A stretch of DNA of 64,000 bases from Primulina eburnea (taxonomy: Eukaryota; Streptophyta; Magnoliopsida; Lamiales; Gesneriaceae): contig NC_133108.1 in NCBI RefSeq assembly GCF_022965805.1, positions 22,659,545-22,723,544 of the forward strand, read 5' to 3'. The notes beneath the pieces were generated by a model. The model did no database searches. It saw only the letters and a program-made list of their open reading frames with translations, and was not told where the DNA came from. A program made the position numbers and the translations under genes. The first letter of the stretch is position 1, and each line of letters starts with the position of its first letter. Shown here in pieces: positions 12,572-24,146 of the stretch.

Positions 12572-12914
12572 CGAGGTACGTGATCCCTTGTTTTCTTGGT
12601 CCATTACTGTACATTGAGGATAATGCACGAACTTAAGTTTAAGGGGTGATTTGTTATCTCCTGCATAGTAGTTAAATTGTTTTAATTTCAAAGGGAGTTT
12701 ACTCGAGTTGTTTTGATTTTACATTCAGTTTAGAAAAATGAAAAAAATAATAATAATATAAAAAACTGAATCAGGTTGTAGAAGATATAAGTATTCGGCC
12801 TATGATAAAAAATGATTTCAAATTAAAATAGATCAATATATACGTATGATTTCTCTGATTTCACATTTTTATACACGATGCCATGATTTTTGATCCCATC
12901 GTTGTTAGGAAACA

Positions 12915-13040
12915 TTCACTCACTTGGGAAGCTAAACTGATAATTGAGAATTAAAACATTATCGAGAATAACATGAACCTAAGTAAGAGATTTGTGTATA
13001 TACAGAGATTACCTTGGCATTGTTTTGAACTACTTTGGGT
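12915..13040 (+). repeat. 126-bp direct repeat, first copy
   Basis: From TTCACTCACTTGGG to ACTTTGGGT. It matches 13841-13966 at about 85-90% by eye, at the same length. Function unknown. Confidence 0.7.
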
Positions 13041-13840
13041 CTATTTTCTTTGATTATCATTTACACCCGTTTTTTATGTTGAAATGTCGATGGACTAGCG
13101 CTGCAGTGCCTAGGAAATAACGTCGCAATTCTAAGGCTTCAGAGGAGAGAAAGAAAAGCTACAGCGCTACAACTCAGTGCCGTAGTGCCATAGTTGCCGA
13201 AGCATGTAGCGCCTAGGCGCCAGATTACTACGCCGCGACACTAAAATTTGGAGTTGAGTACAATTTACGGGCGCCTAGGAACCACTTGACTATCAAGACG
13301 ACTCTATTGTCCACGCGGAAAACTTCTGTGGGCTTTATTTTATGGGCTTGGACGAAGTATAAAAGATAGAAATAGAGTTTCCATCTGGGGAGGGCCATTT
13401 TTGGAGATAATAATCACCTGAGAGACATGGAATATACAAGGGGCAAGGATTTGGTTATTTCGCCCTTTAAATTCTTGTATTGAGATGGTTCTTTATATGA
13501 TTGAATTCTTGTCAGTTTAATTGTGTTTTCTATCTCTTATTGATTTCAATTTACTGGCCATAAACTGACCATTATCATACTAATTCTACAACTCCGGAGA
13601 GGGAATACAATTATGGATCATTTGATTCATGTCATTGAATGTTTATACTGGTTAGAAGGCGTATAACTTTAGCGGAGCTTAGGGAAGATCATCATTTACA
13701 TATATCATTTGAACTTAGATTTTTATTAGGAATGTTTGAATCGAAGTTTGAATGATACACTTTATTCGTCGCTTGAAAAGGGGACAATGAAATAATTAAG
13801 TGTTCTTGGCTGTTAAATGAATGGAATTCATGAATATAAA

Positions 13841-13966
13841 TTCACTCACTTGGGACACTAAACTAATGATTGAGAACTAAAACATTAGCAAAAATAACAT
13901 GAACCTAAGTGAGAGATTTGTATACATACAGATATTACCTAGGCATTGTTTTGAACTAATTTGGGT
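13841..13966 (+). repeat. 126-bp direct repeat, second copy, ending at the F junction
   Basis: Second copy of 12915-13040. Its last bases (TTTGGGT) overlap the first readable codons of the F integrase, so the copy ends exactly at the junction with F in a short microhomology. Confidence 0.7.
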
Positions 13967-15240
13967 GCCTAGACATGATTCAATTCAAGAAGATATATTG
14001 TCAGAAGCGCATACAGCACCATATTCCATTCATCCAAGAGGTACCAAGATGTATAAAGATTTACAGATGCATTATTGGTGGCTAGGAATGAAATGAAACA
14101 TTCGGCGCTTTGTATCTGAATGTCTGACTTTCCAGCAGGTGAAATCAGAGCATCAGAGAGCAGCAGGGATGCTCAAGCCTCTTACTATTGCCGAATGGAA
14201 ACGGTAGAACATTACTATGGATTTCTTAGTCGGTTTTCTAAGGTCAGTGGATCTAACGCAATTTGGGTAATCATTGATCATCTTACCAAGTCGGCACACT
14301 TCTTGCCGATAAAGACGACCTTTTCTATGACGTAGTATGCGGAGCTTCATATCTGGGAGATAGTCAGATTAAACCGGATCCCAGCTATCTGACAGAAACT
14401 CGAGGTTCACGTCGTCCTTTCGGAAGAATTTACATTCCGCAATGGGGACGAAATTACTATTCAGTACAATATTCCATCTTCAGATAAATGGTCAGTCCAA
14501 GTGGGTGATACAGATTTTAGAATACCACCTGCGAGCATTTGTGATCGATTTCCATGGTGATTGGGAATCGAAGCTACCTCTAGTGGAGTTCATGTACAAC
14601 AACACCTTTCAATCATCTATAGTTATGGCTCCCTATTAGGCACCATATGGAAGGAAATTCAGATCACTTATTCACTGGGATGAGGTTGTCGAGAGATCGT
14701 ATCTTGGTCCAGAGATTGTTCGGTAGACTTTAGACGTAGTAGTCAAAATCGGGAGAGGATGAAGACTGCTCAGAGTCTTCAAAAGTACTACACTGACAAG
14801 AGAATGAGGGACCTTGAATTTGTCGTAGGAGATCATGTCTTTGTAAAAATAACACCTATGAAGGATGTTATGATATTCGGGAAGAAAGGAAAGTTGAGTC
14901 CGAGATTCATAAGACCATTCGAGATCTTTAAGAAATTTAGAACACAAGCATATCGAGTAGCGTTGCTGCCGAATCTGGCAGGTGTTCACAACGTGTTCCA
15001 CGTTTCGGTACTAAGGAAGTACATGGAAAATCTTTGACATGTACTAAGCTTTGAACTGTTACAGCTGTCACTGAATCTGTCATATGAGAAAAGGACTATT
15101 CAGATTCTAGATCGACAGAAAAGGTGACTACGGACAAAGTTACCAAGTTTGTCAAGGTCAAGGGGTTGAACCAATCTGATAAGGAAGCTACTTGGGAGAC
15201 CAAAGCCTACATGAGGAGTCACTACCCAGAGTTGTTTTGT
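13961..15240 (+). pseudogene. 5'-truncated gypsy integrase of element F
   Basis: Begins abruptly inside the integrase zinc domain (LSEAHTAPYSIHP, then TKMYKDLQ) and continues through SECL, the core (NITMDFL near 14205-14225, with its D), a broken middle segment, DGQSE-equivalent sequence near 14480, the [12 protein letters not shown] region (14877-14912) and [14 protein letters not shown], to a chromodomain-like tail near 15190. Stops and frameshifts are frequent (for example at 14093 and 14633). Gag, protease, RT and RNase H are absent. It is the same chromovirus group as O and C. Confidence 0.8.
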
Positions 15241-15283
15241 AGCCATAATTTCTTGGACCAAATTTATTTAAGGGAGGAGGAAC

Positions 15284-15520
15284 TGTAATGCCCAAAAACT
15301 AGTACAAGTAAACTCATACATGATTGAATTAATTAATTTAGTTAATAATCTAAGTAATTCATGTTATGTGTTAAATTTTTCTACATATATATATATATAT
15401 ATATATGGAATTTTTTTATATTTAAGATGGTTTCATGAGTTTTAGTTTTTCAGATGATTGTTTGATATCGAACCGGGAAAGGAGACCGGAGACGTTTAAT
15501 GTGCTAAAATTTAAAGTTGT
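15284..15520 (+). repeat. 3' LTR of element F, left part, split by D
   Basis: TGTAATGCCCAAAAAC starts directly after a purine tract (AAGGGAGGAGGAAC, 15270-15283) that follows the F pol. It contains a short TA run (about 15384-15406). The LTR is cut at 15520 where D's TGTGGGGACC begins; the remainder should lie beyond D's other end, outside the window. Confidence 0.75.
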
Positions 15521-15959
15521 TGTGGGGACCCGGACGCTAATCAATTCTTACTCGTCATCAGGATCAATTTACTAATCAAGTAATTAGGGTCATAAAAATT
15601 TTTACCAATCAGTAAAAACTAAGGTTCAACATCTAATTATCAAGTGCCAAAACCCTATATACATCAAAGTCCAAAGTCTCCACTCTATCACGATCTCCCC
15701 TTATCTCCTGGACCTCGATCCTGTCCACCTGTTGTCATGTACACATACAAACAAGACAACAGCCGGATAATTCCGGTGAGAATATAATCCCAGTATAAAT
15801 CAACGAAACATGCAATCATATGATAAACATAAAAGCATGGATAGAATAACATCAATATATATCAAAAGCTGAAACATAATCAATATCAAACTGTCGACAA
15901 TGCTCGTGACTCCATGACTCAGACTGGACTCAATCCTAGTCTAGGGATCCCGGTTTCCA

Positions 15960-16120
15960 GATGCGGTATTCCTATATCGACCAACAGTAATAGAAAAGAC
16001 TCCAGTTCTATCCACGTCGATATAACCAAAACACTCAGATGTAAAGATGTCGGTATTCCTATATGGACCAACAGTAATAGAAAAGACTCCAGTTCTATCC
16101 AAGTCGATATAACCAAACAT
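15960..16120 (-). repeat. Tandem duplication in D's 3' LTR
   Basis: Two adjacent copies of an 80-90 bp unit containing CGGTATTCCTATAT, AACAGTAATAGAAAAGACTC and GTCGATATAACC. A related two-copy unit occurs in B's LTRs (about 25036-25240 and 32410-32615). Confidence 0.75.
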
Positions 16121-16635
16121 CTAGTGTCCTTACCTAACCGTCATGGACTGTGGTCCTATCACCAGTACACTATCTTGTGACATTGTGCAATGTGCCCGTG
16201 GCTTTCTTGCCACTATCAGGTACTTCTGTCACAAGATTACTCGTCTAATGCATGCTCCTATAACTCCATAGAACATGCATTCAATCAAATCAATAATCAC
16301 AATAATAGAACATAATAATAAGTATGTGATTTAGGGAAACTCAAGTACATCCTACTTGAGTCGATGTCCCAATACCACATTGACTTATACCTTCCGTTTA
16401 CAGTTTCGGTCTGGAATCCCAATTCTGTTAATCCCTCAATCTTGCAATGGCAATATCAATGATATCATATCAATATACCGTTCAGATCGATACCAGTCTG
16501 ATCAATAATTCAAAATCACGGCATAACCGCATAATCCTGATAAACCGGTCAATAAAACATTACCAGATAATAATTCCCTCAACTAATAATCAATACCAAT
16601 ACAATCTGATATCATATCTCAGTCAATTAACTTCA

Positions 16636-16637
<2 letters not shown>

Positions 16638-16711
<74 letters not shown>
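16638..16711. repeat. TA microsatellite in D's 3' LTR
   Basis: About 37 TA units without interruption. In element sense it lies just downstream of the palindrome array, where the LTR promoter TATA region would be expected, as in B. Confidence 0.9.
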
Positions 16712-16713
<2 letters not shown>

Positions 16714-16767
16714 ATATATACCATGCATGCTTCCTAAAACATGGCTCATGTCTTTGTGCTGCACGTC

Positions 16768-17025
16768 TCGCGCATATGCGCGACCTTTCTCTGCGCATAT
16801 GCGCGAGACCTAATGTCTCGGCGCGTCAATCTCACGGTAGCTCGCGCATATGCGCGCCCTTACTCCGCACATATGTGCGAGGCTATTATTCGGTTTTGCC
16901 AACTCTCAGGTTGTCTCGCGCATATGCGCGACAGCATATGCGCGAATACATGTCGCGCATATGCGCGAGACTCTCTGCCCACTACGTGCATGTGCACATC
17001 TCATGTCGCGCATGTGCGCGAGAGG
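16768..17025. repeat. Array of CGCGCATATGCGCG-type palindromes in D's 3' LTR
   Basis: About nine copies of a perfect or near-perfect palindrome centred on CATATG or CACATG and flanked by GCGC, for example near 16770, 16794, 16847, 16868, 16918, 16952 and 17006. The same word, in a similar number, occupies the same place in both LTRs of B although the flanking sequence differs. Confidence 0.9.
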
Positions 17026-17151
17026 TACTGTCCTCGCACATAATTTATGTCACATCGACTCAAATCATATCCCGATTAATCCTTTTTGTAATCTCATGAA
17101 ATTATAAACCAATCATCATTAATTAACAGCGATTAATTCTTGGGCATTTTA

Positions 17152-17162
17152 TTTCTCCCCCC
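17152..17162 (-). other. Polypurine tract of D
   Basis: On the minus strand GGGGGGAGAAA directly precedes the LTR start. Confidence 0.8.
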
Positions 17163-17245
17163 ATAAGATATAATTTCGTCCCCAAAATCACAGGCAACCA
17201 ATCATATCAATAAGGAGTATAAACAGAACTGTATAAAAATTTACA

Positions 17246-20200
17246 TCAGTGAAACAATGTTGGGAATTCCTGTCTCATATCTGACTCAGTCTCCCAGGTA
17301 GCTTCTTCAATGCCATGAGGAGGCCATTGAACTTTCACAAGAGGAATCGTCTTCGTTCTGAGCTGTTTTTCATTACGATCGATAATCCGAATCGGTTTCT
17401 CGACATAACTCAATGTCTCATCCAGCTCGGTCTCGTCTGGCTGAATAACATGAGAATCATCCGGGAGGTATTTCCGCAGCATAGATACATGAAAAAAATC
17501 ATGTATCCCTGATAATGAAGGCGGTAAGGCAAGTCGATAGGCACGATCTCCTATCTTTTCGAGAACCTCATAAGGGCCAACATATCTTGGAGACAATTTC
17601 CCTTTCTTGCCAAATCGAACAACTCCTCGGAAAGGTGAAATTTTCAGGAATACTCGATCTCCTACCTCAAATACAAACGGTCTACGTCGAAGGTTGGAAT
17701 ATTTGGCTTGTCGGTCCTGAGCTGCCTTCATTTTCTTCTGAATTAGTTTCACTTTTTCAGTCATATCTCTGATCATATCAGGTCCAGTCTCGGGAACCTC
17801 AGAGATATCATCCCAATACAGAGGGGATCGACACTTCTTTCCGTACAACGCTTCAAAAGGCGCCATCTCAATTCTTGTTTGATAGCTATTGTTGTACGAA
17901 AATTCACAGAGAGGCAATGCATCTTGCCAATTAGTGCTAAAATCAAGCACTACAGCTCTCAGCATATCTTCCAATGTCTGGATCGTACGCTCTGACTATC
18001 CGTCAATCTGTGGATGATATGCGGTACTCAGATGTAACTTCGTACCGAGAGCTTGCTGCAGGCTCTGCCAGAAGTGCGAAGTGAACCGAGGATCACGGTC
18101 TGAAACAATCGACTTTGGCACTCCGTGCAATCTAAAAACTTCTTTGACGTAGATATCGGCCATCTGATCATATCGGTACGTCATCTTGTATGGAATAAAA
18201 CATGCAGATTTGGTCAATCGATCAATCACGACCCAAATTGCATCATAACCTCGGGAGGATCGTGGCAACTGTGTCACAAAATCCATGGAAATGTGATCCC
18301 ATTTCCATTCAGGAATGGACAAACTCTGTAACAGTCCTCCAAGTTTCTTCCTTTCAGCCTTCACCTGTTGGCAATTCAGACACTTGGCTACAAATTCAGT
18401 AACATCAGATTTCATTTGTTTCCACCAATATTGTGTCTTCAAATCATTATACATTTTCCTGCCACCAGGATGAATGCTAAAACGACTGTTGTGCGCTTCT
18501 GTTAGTATTCGTTGTCTTAAATCTGAAACATTCGGCACAACAAGACGATTATTCACATACAAAATACCATTTTGAACCTGATATTCTGATCGATGTCCAG
18601 CTTTGACCATAGCAATCGACTTCTGAACATTCTGATCCACTTTCTGAGCTGCTTTAATTCTCAAAATCAGCTCTGGTTCAGCTTGGAGAGTATATAATCT
18701 CATAGGTCTCCGATCTGTCTCAAATACTAATCCAGAAAAACCGCAGTCTTCAATCAAATTTGAAACACCCATAGTCGATAAGGATATAGAACATACCTTT
18801 CGACTCAGTGCATCAGCTGCTGCATTGGATTTTCCTGGGTAGTATTTGATTTCACAATCGAAATGTTTAAGCAAAAAGGCCATCTTCGCTGCCTCATATT
18901 CAATTCAGACTGTGAAAACAGATATTTCAAGCTTTTGTGATCAGAATAGATCTCAAACTTCTCACCGTACAGATAATGTCACCATATCTTCAATGCAAAG
19001 ACAATGGCTGTCAATTCAAGATCATGAATTGGATAACGAGATTCATGGTGTTTCAGCTGTCTCGAGGCATAAGCAATCACATGCCCCCGCTGCATCAAAA
19101 CACAACCCAATCCGCGGTGAGATGCATCACAATATATAACAAAATCACCAGTACCTAACGGGATAGTCAACACCGGAGCACTGGTCAATCTTTTCTTCAA
19201 TTCTAGAAAACTGGTCTCGCATTCCTCAGACCAAACAAATGGAGCATTCTTCTGTGTCAACTGTGTAATCGGTTTGGCAATACTCGAAAAATCTTTAATG
19301 AATCGGCGATAATATCCTGTCAAACCCATAAAGCTGCGTATCTCTAGTACAGTTGTCGGGCTCGGCCAAGAAATCACTGCCTCAACCTTACTGGGATCAA
19401 TTGATATCCCGTCTCCGGATATAATATGCCCCAAAAATACCACCTGTTTCAACCAGAACTCCCATTTCGACAGTTTAACATATAATTTCTCCGCCCTCAA
19501 AATTCGCAACACAGTTCTTAAATGTTCAGCATGCTCCATCACATTCTTTAAATAAATTAAAATATCATCGATGAAAATAATCACGAAATCATCGAGATAT
19601 TTCTGAAAGATACGGTTCATTAATCCCATGAATACCGCTAGTGCATTCGTCAAACCAAATGGCATGACAAAAAATTCATAGTGTCCATAACTGGTTCTGA
19701 ATGACGTCTTTGAGATATCAGAATCCCTGACTCTCAGTTGATGGTATTCAGATCTCAGATCGATCTTGGAATACACCGAAGAACCCTGCAACTGGTCAAA
19801 TAAATCATCAATGCGAGGCAAAGGATATTTGTTCTTTACCGTTGCCTTGTTCAGTTGCCGGTAGTCGATACAAAGTCTCATAGAACCGTCTTTCTTTCTC
19901 ACGAACAGTACTGGAGCGCCCCAAGGAGAAACACTAGGTCTGATATATCCCTTGGCCAGCAAATCCTCCAGCTGTTCTTTCAATTCTTTCAACTCGATCG
20001 TTGCCATCCTGTACGGAGCCCTCGAAATCGGAATTGTTCCTGGCATCAACTCAATGCTGAAGTCTATCTCTCGAATCAGAGGCAATCCAGGAATCTCATC
20101 TGGAAAGACATCAGCAAACTCACACACCACTGGCAAATCCGCCAATGATGGGCTCGACTTCAGTAAATCCACTGAATATACCAGGAATCCATCCGCTCCT

Positions 20201-20640
20201 TTCTGCAATAATCGAGTCATATTTATCGCAGATATCAAAGGAATTCTAGCTCGAGAACCCTTACCGTAAAATTTCCACTCCTCAGCCATCTCAGGTCTGA
20301 ATCTCTCTATCTTGTGGAAGCAATCAACTGTAGCTCGGTACTTGGTCAACATATCGATACCGATAATACAATCGAAATCAGACAAACCAAGCACAATATA
20401 GTCTAACTCAATCGTATGCCCATCGTACTACAGTATACAAGATTTCACAGACTTCGTCGATATCAAACATGTCCCTAACGGGGAATAAACAGAAACTACC
20501 GCAGACAATGACTCAATAGGTAATGCATGACTCAATGCAAACCTCTCAGAAATAAAAGTATGCGATGCACCAGTATCAATCAATATGTATGCAGGATAAC
20601 CAGAAATAAAACAGTTACCTGCCACAACATCATCAGGTGC
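17246..20640 (-). pseudogene. pol of element D (PR-RT-RH-INT-chromodomain), few lesions
   Basis: Reads leftwards. Retropepsin with DTGAS (near 20565-20580) and GIDML; RT with [21 protein letters not shown] and catalytic FIDD; RNase H with YCDAS and HDLEL; integrase zinc domain with H-H-C-C (18370-18500); core with MDFVTQL, SDRD and QSER; then GKKGKLSPRYVGPYE and a chromodomain-like tail ending FPTLFH (17246). Lesions: an amber stop near 20432 (Gln expected), a TGA at 18979 (Arg CGA expected), a one-base shift near 18880, and an amber stop near 17993 (Gln CAG expected in DGQSE). Otherwise the domains are complete, unlike the heavily decayed A and B. Confidence 0.9.
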
Positions 20641-21727
20641 ATCCTGTGCCTGCTCCTCAGTCAAGGCAAACACTCTGGCCTGTTGTCTAGAAGGCTGACC
20701 CACTGTCTGGCTTCCTCCTGGCCTCTGCTGTGACTGGGTCGACGGTGCTGGCTGAAAAGAATGAACGGCAGATGGTCGTCTACCCGTCTGAGCCGCTGAT
20801 CTAGATGACTCAGCTTCCTGGGATCCCTGGGCACCTCCCTGGGGACACACTCGGGCAAAATGTCCCTGTTGTTTGCAGCTACGGCAGCTGTCAAACACTC
20901 CTCGGCACTGCTCAGTGGGATGCTTCCAACACAAGTATTGCAAATAGGTCCAGTATAGCTCTGGCTCTGTCGAGGACTCCCAGAGCTAGAAAAACTGCTT
21001 CCGGACTTCTTGAACTGCTTCCCTCTAGCCTTCAAGAAATCCTTCTTACTGCTACTGCAGCTGCCACCTTCAAATCGAGGAGATGGTTGTTGTGGTCCCG
21101 GTGCTGAAGGTACAAACGAAGCTCCTCGCTGTCTCATCAGGCCGGCTTCGGCTCCCTTGGCTCTGTTCAAGGCATCGCTAAAATTGTTCGGTATCTCCGT
21201 GTTTACCAACGTAAATATTTTCGGGTTCAGGCCGTTAATGAACTGATCCGCCACGGCCTCATCATGTTCAGTGACGTGAGGAGCAAATCGCAACAGTGAA
21301 GAGAACTTGGCCACGTATTCCTCAATATTAAGCTGGCTCTGTCTCAAGTTTGCAAACTCGGCTCCCTTGTCCTTTCTGTAAGACACTGGAAACAACCTCT
21401 GATAGAATTCAGTTCTAAACACATTACAGGTAATGGTCGTACCTCGGTGTTCCAATGCCCGTTTTGTTGTGATCCACCAGTTTTTAGCAACGTCGTGTAA
21501 CTGGTGTCCTATCAATTTCACCCTCCGCTCGTCAGTATACTCTAAAGATTCGAACATCATCTCAATATCGTCCAACCAACTCTCACACTCCACGGAATTC
21601 TTCGTACCCTTCAAAGTCGGTGGATGGAAAGATTGAAACCTTTTTTAAATGTCTCCATTGGAGTAGCTGTAACGTCTATTGGAGGATTGGACGTGCTACC
21701 CTGTTCTGGTACACTTCTCGGAGGTAT
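20641..21727 (-). pseudogene. gag of element D, start codon and frame damaged
   Basis: Contains the gag core (ESWLDDIEMMFE, WWITTKRALEHRG, LNIEEYVAKF), a Ser-rich linker and a CCHC knuckle (CRSCKQQGHFARVC, near 20855-20895). Two frame changes are seen: one near 21625 just after the N-terminus, the other near 20935 in the zinc region. By alignment with A's MPPRR start, the initiation codon near 21725-21727 is ATA instead of ATG. Gag would be the capsid and nucleocapsid precursor. Confidence 0.85.
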
Positions 21728-21865
21728 ATCTGATAATTAAATGGATTAGTAACCCAATTACAGCAGATCAGTTTCAATCTTCCTTGGATCATCTTACAGC
21801 TAATCCATTCCAGATAATACACAATACCATATCAAAATCAAATATTTCAGGTAAAAACTCCAGTG

Positions 21866-21965
21866 CTTGGGCTGGAGAAGTTCTATGAGTAATGGGTAAT
21901 GGGATAACCGTGAGGGGACTTAAGCCCAATCGGGAACATCCCATGTGCATTACAAAAAAAGGCGC
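21866..21965. other. 100-bp unassigned filler between D's 5' UTR and element E
   Basis: Matches neither D's UTR (by comparison with A) nor E's LTR. It holds an imperfect inverted repeat: GTAATGGGTAATGGGAT near 21890-21906 faces ATCCCATGTGCATTAC at 21936-21951. D's primer site and about the first ten bases of its 5' LTR are missing at this point, so this looks like repair filler or a small foldback insertion. Confidence 0.45.
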
Positions 21966-23658
21966 TATAAAGGCCTGAAAATCCTTACTTTGAAAATTTG
22001 CGGGAAATTTAAAATTTCTCTTTTAAAATAAATGGAGTGCCTCATTCATACAAAAAACTGATAAAATGTTTAACGTTCAAAATAGCAGCGGAAGAAATTA
22101 ATGCTTGACAAAAATAACAAGTTAAAATGTTCAACAACTGATAAAATGTTTGAGCATAGATAAAAAAAATAGCAAGTGCTGAAACTAAGGTCCTCGGGTG
22201 CCACTACTGCCGACCCAAGCTAGCTCACTGGTCCCCGCCCTCGGCCCCATGCTCATCAGTACCTACAACAATCAAGTCTAGTGAGTCTAAAGACTCAACA
22301 TGCATAGATCGTAGATAACGAGTAAATACTATAATAAAATTTGCATGGGATAAAATCTCATGTCATGAGGCATACTGAAAATAACTTGTACTGAGCAATT
22401 ATAATACGTGCATAACTGAACTGAAAAATCATAGTAAAAATGTTTGCTCCTTGGAGCCCTGTACTGAAATATGAAATAATTTTATGTTGAGATTATGGTC
22501 TACGCAAGTGGCCTCTGCACTGAACTGAACTGTTTGATCACTGGCGACCGGGTGGTACCAAACTGAACTGAACTGTCCGATCACTGGAGACCGGGTGGTA
22601 CCAAACTGAACTGACCGGTAACTGGCTACCGAGTAAAATAATGCTCCCATGATAGTGAATTGACCACAAGCAATATCGCATAAATCTCAAAAATAAGTAT
22701 TTTCTATTTTTATGCACGTAATATAATTAAATGACTGAATTAAATATCCTGTACTCATTTTACTGAATGGATTGGGTCGCTCCTAGGCTCGCTGCAATCT
22801 AAATATGCCATGAAAAATATGCAATAGCTTTTACTTGACCAAACTATGCAACTAAGTTCGAAAATGCGACAATTACGTCTAACGACTTCGTATTTAATCA
22901 TGACTCCAAAACAACCCGAACGAACACTGAACCATCATATAGTCATGATTAAAATACGCTAAAAATGATGAATTAATGCTACTAAAATAGTGAGGGCCGA
23001 AATCTAGGTGAATGGAGGCCAAAACAAGAAACGCTCTTTCGAGAGTCAATTTGGCACATCGCACCGTAAATTCTCGTACGACCTCAAAAATGATCCGAAT
23101 GACAAACGGTCAAAAACATGACCTTCCCAACTCAATGGTGCACTGTCCAGTCCAAGGCCATAGGCTAAAAGTCAACCGAGAACTCGAATGAGCCACCGAA
23201 CCGACGCAGCAAGCTGCTGTACAGAAATTCCAGCAGCTGCGCTTGGGTTGCTTGTGTCGTTTGCGAGGCTAATGGCCATTGGGGCTTGAACCACCGACCA
23301 AAACCTCTTACCAACATCCCAAGGAATGATTCGAACCATGGCTAAGGGCTTTAGACCAGCCACAATTCGAAATATTCCAGCAACAATCGAAAAGATTCAC
23401 ACGAGCGGACCTTTGCGCGCGTGAGGGGTGTTTGCTTCGCCTGTCATCTCGACTCATTCCAGTGGCCATTTGATTGACCATGGCACGACCTAGACTTCAT
23501 GGGGCAAGGTTTGAACCATGGCTAAGGGCTTTAGGCCAACCAAGATCCACACCATTCCACCATACTCGAACCAACACATGCTGTCAAAATCAAAGGGGCC
23601 GAGAAGGGGAGGGGCTGTTCTAGCGTTTGATTTAAACACCAATGCACCATGGACCAAG
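21966..23658 (-). repeat. 3' LTR of E, left part (before B)
   Basis: Matches 36892 to about 38626 closely. Starts TATAAAGGCC (TGTAAAGGCC in the other LTR). It holds the repeated unit with GATCACTGGCGACCGGG and GGTACCAAACTGAACTG (22515-22630), with two and a half copies here and three and a half in the right LTR. Cut at 23658 by B. Confidence 0.9.
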
Positions 23659-23796
23659 TGTAAGGCCCGAAATTTTATTACGGTAATCTAAGATTAATCT
23701 GAAATGATTTATTCATTAATCGAGATGATTATAAACGAAACGGATCAGACCGGGAGAGCCGAAAGAAGAGTTGATATGAGGTGCAAAAAGAGTCCC

Positions 23797-24017
23797 CGCG
23801 CACATGCGCGACATGTATGGGCGCACATGCGCGAAAAAGACAGTAGCTGCGGCGCATATGCGTGAGTAGACACGCGCATATGCGCGACATGGCCAGAAGC
23901 TTCGGCGCATATGCGCGCGTATATACGCGCATATGCGCGAGACGCAGAAATGCGGAAGATGCCGGGCAGAACTACCGGCGCATATGCGCGGTTTTGTGCG
24001 CGTATATGCGCGCGTCA
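23797..24017. repeat. Palindrome array in B's 5' LTR
   Basis: Eight copies of the GCGCATATGCGC or GCGCACATGCGC palindrome, near 23798, 23821, 23852, 23874, 23905, 23926, 23979 and 23998. The 3' LTR has the same set at about 31244-31460. Confidence 0.9.
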
Positions 24018-24065
24018 TGCAATAGGAAAACTTGCCATTTGGTCTCTTGAAATGAAACGTGTACA

Positions 24066-24067
<2 letters not shown>

Positions 24068-24145
<78 letters not shown>
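24068..24145. repeat. TA microsatellite in B's 5' LTR
   Basis: About 39 TA units between GTACATATT and CGTACATGC. In the 3' LTR the same site (31504-31521) has only about nine units. Confidence 0.9.

Positions 24146-24146
<1 letters not shown>

Larger units (their letters stand above)
12572..13966 (+). other. Decayed Athila/Tat-like 3' end and LTR-like sequence
   Basis: At about 12613-12652 the stretch ATTGAGGATAATGCACGAAC...TTTAAGGGGTG resembles the 'ggacaatg...purine run' signature that precedes the 3' LTR in Athila/Tat elements; the element at 58944-58985 has a related form. What follows (12650-13840) has no coding potential. It holds a GC-richer patch with repeated GCGCTAC and GCGCC words (13095-13250) and AT-rich sequence, as expected of an old LTR. 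No partner LTR is visible, so the assignment is an inference. Confidence 0.4.
15521..17151 (-). repeat. 3' LTR of element D
   Basis: On the + strand it starts TGTGGGGACC and ends GGGCATTTTA, so in element sense it opens TAAAATGCCC (TG mutated to TA) after the purine tract. It contains an imperfect tandem duplication of about 85 bp (15960-16045 and 16047-16120), a long TA microsatellite and an array of CGCATATGCG palindromes. Compared with 39936-40421 it lacks about 90 bp near 15600. No coding content. Confidence 0.85.

Noticed and set aside
16638..16711. TA tracts as scaffold or matrix attachment regions or origins
   Set aside because: Only simple TA repeats; nothing beyond composition supports such a role.
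16741..17107. Overlapping frames with repeated 'ICARxxAHMR' peptides
   Set aside because: They are translations of the CGCATATGCG palindrome array in an LTR, open in several frames because of the repeat; not a protein gene. The same applies to 23716-24333 and 31168-31669.
23797..24017. Palindrome array as a CRISPR array
   Set aside because: Units are too short, spacers uneven and related, the array is present in LTRs, and the genome is eukaryotic.
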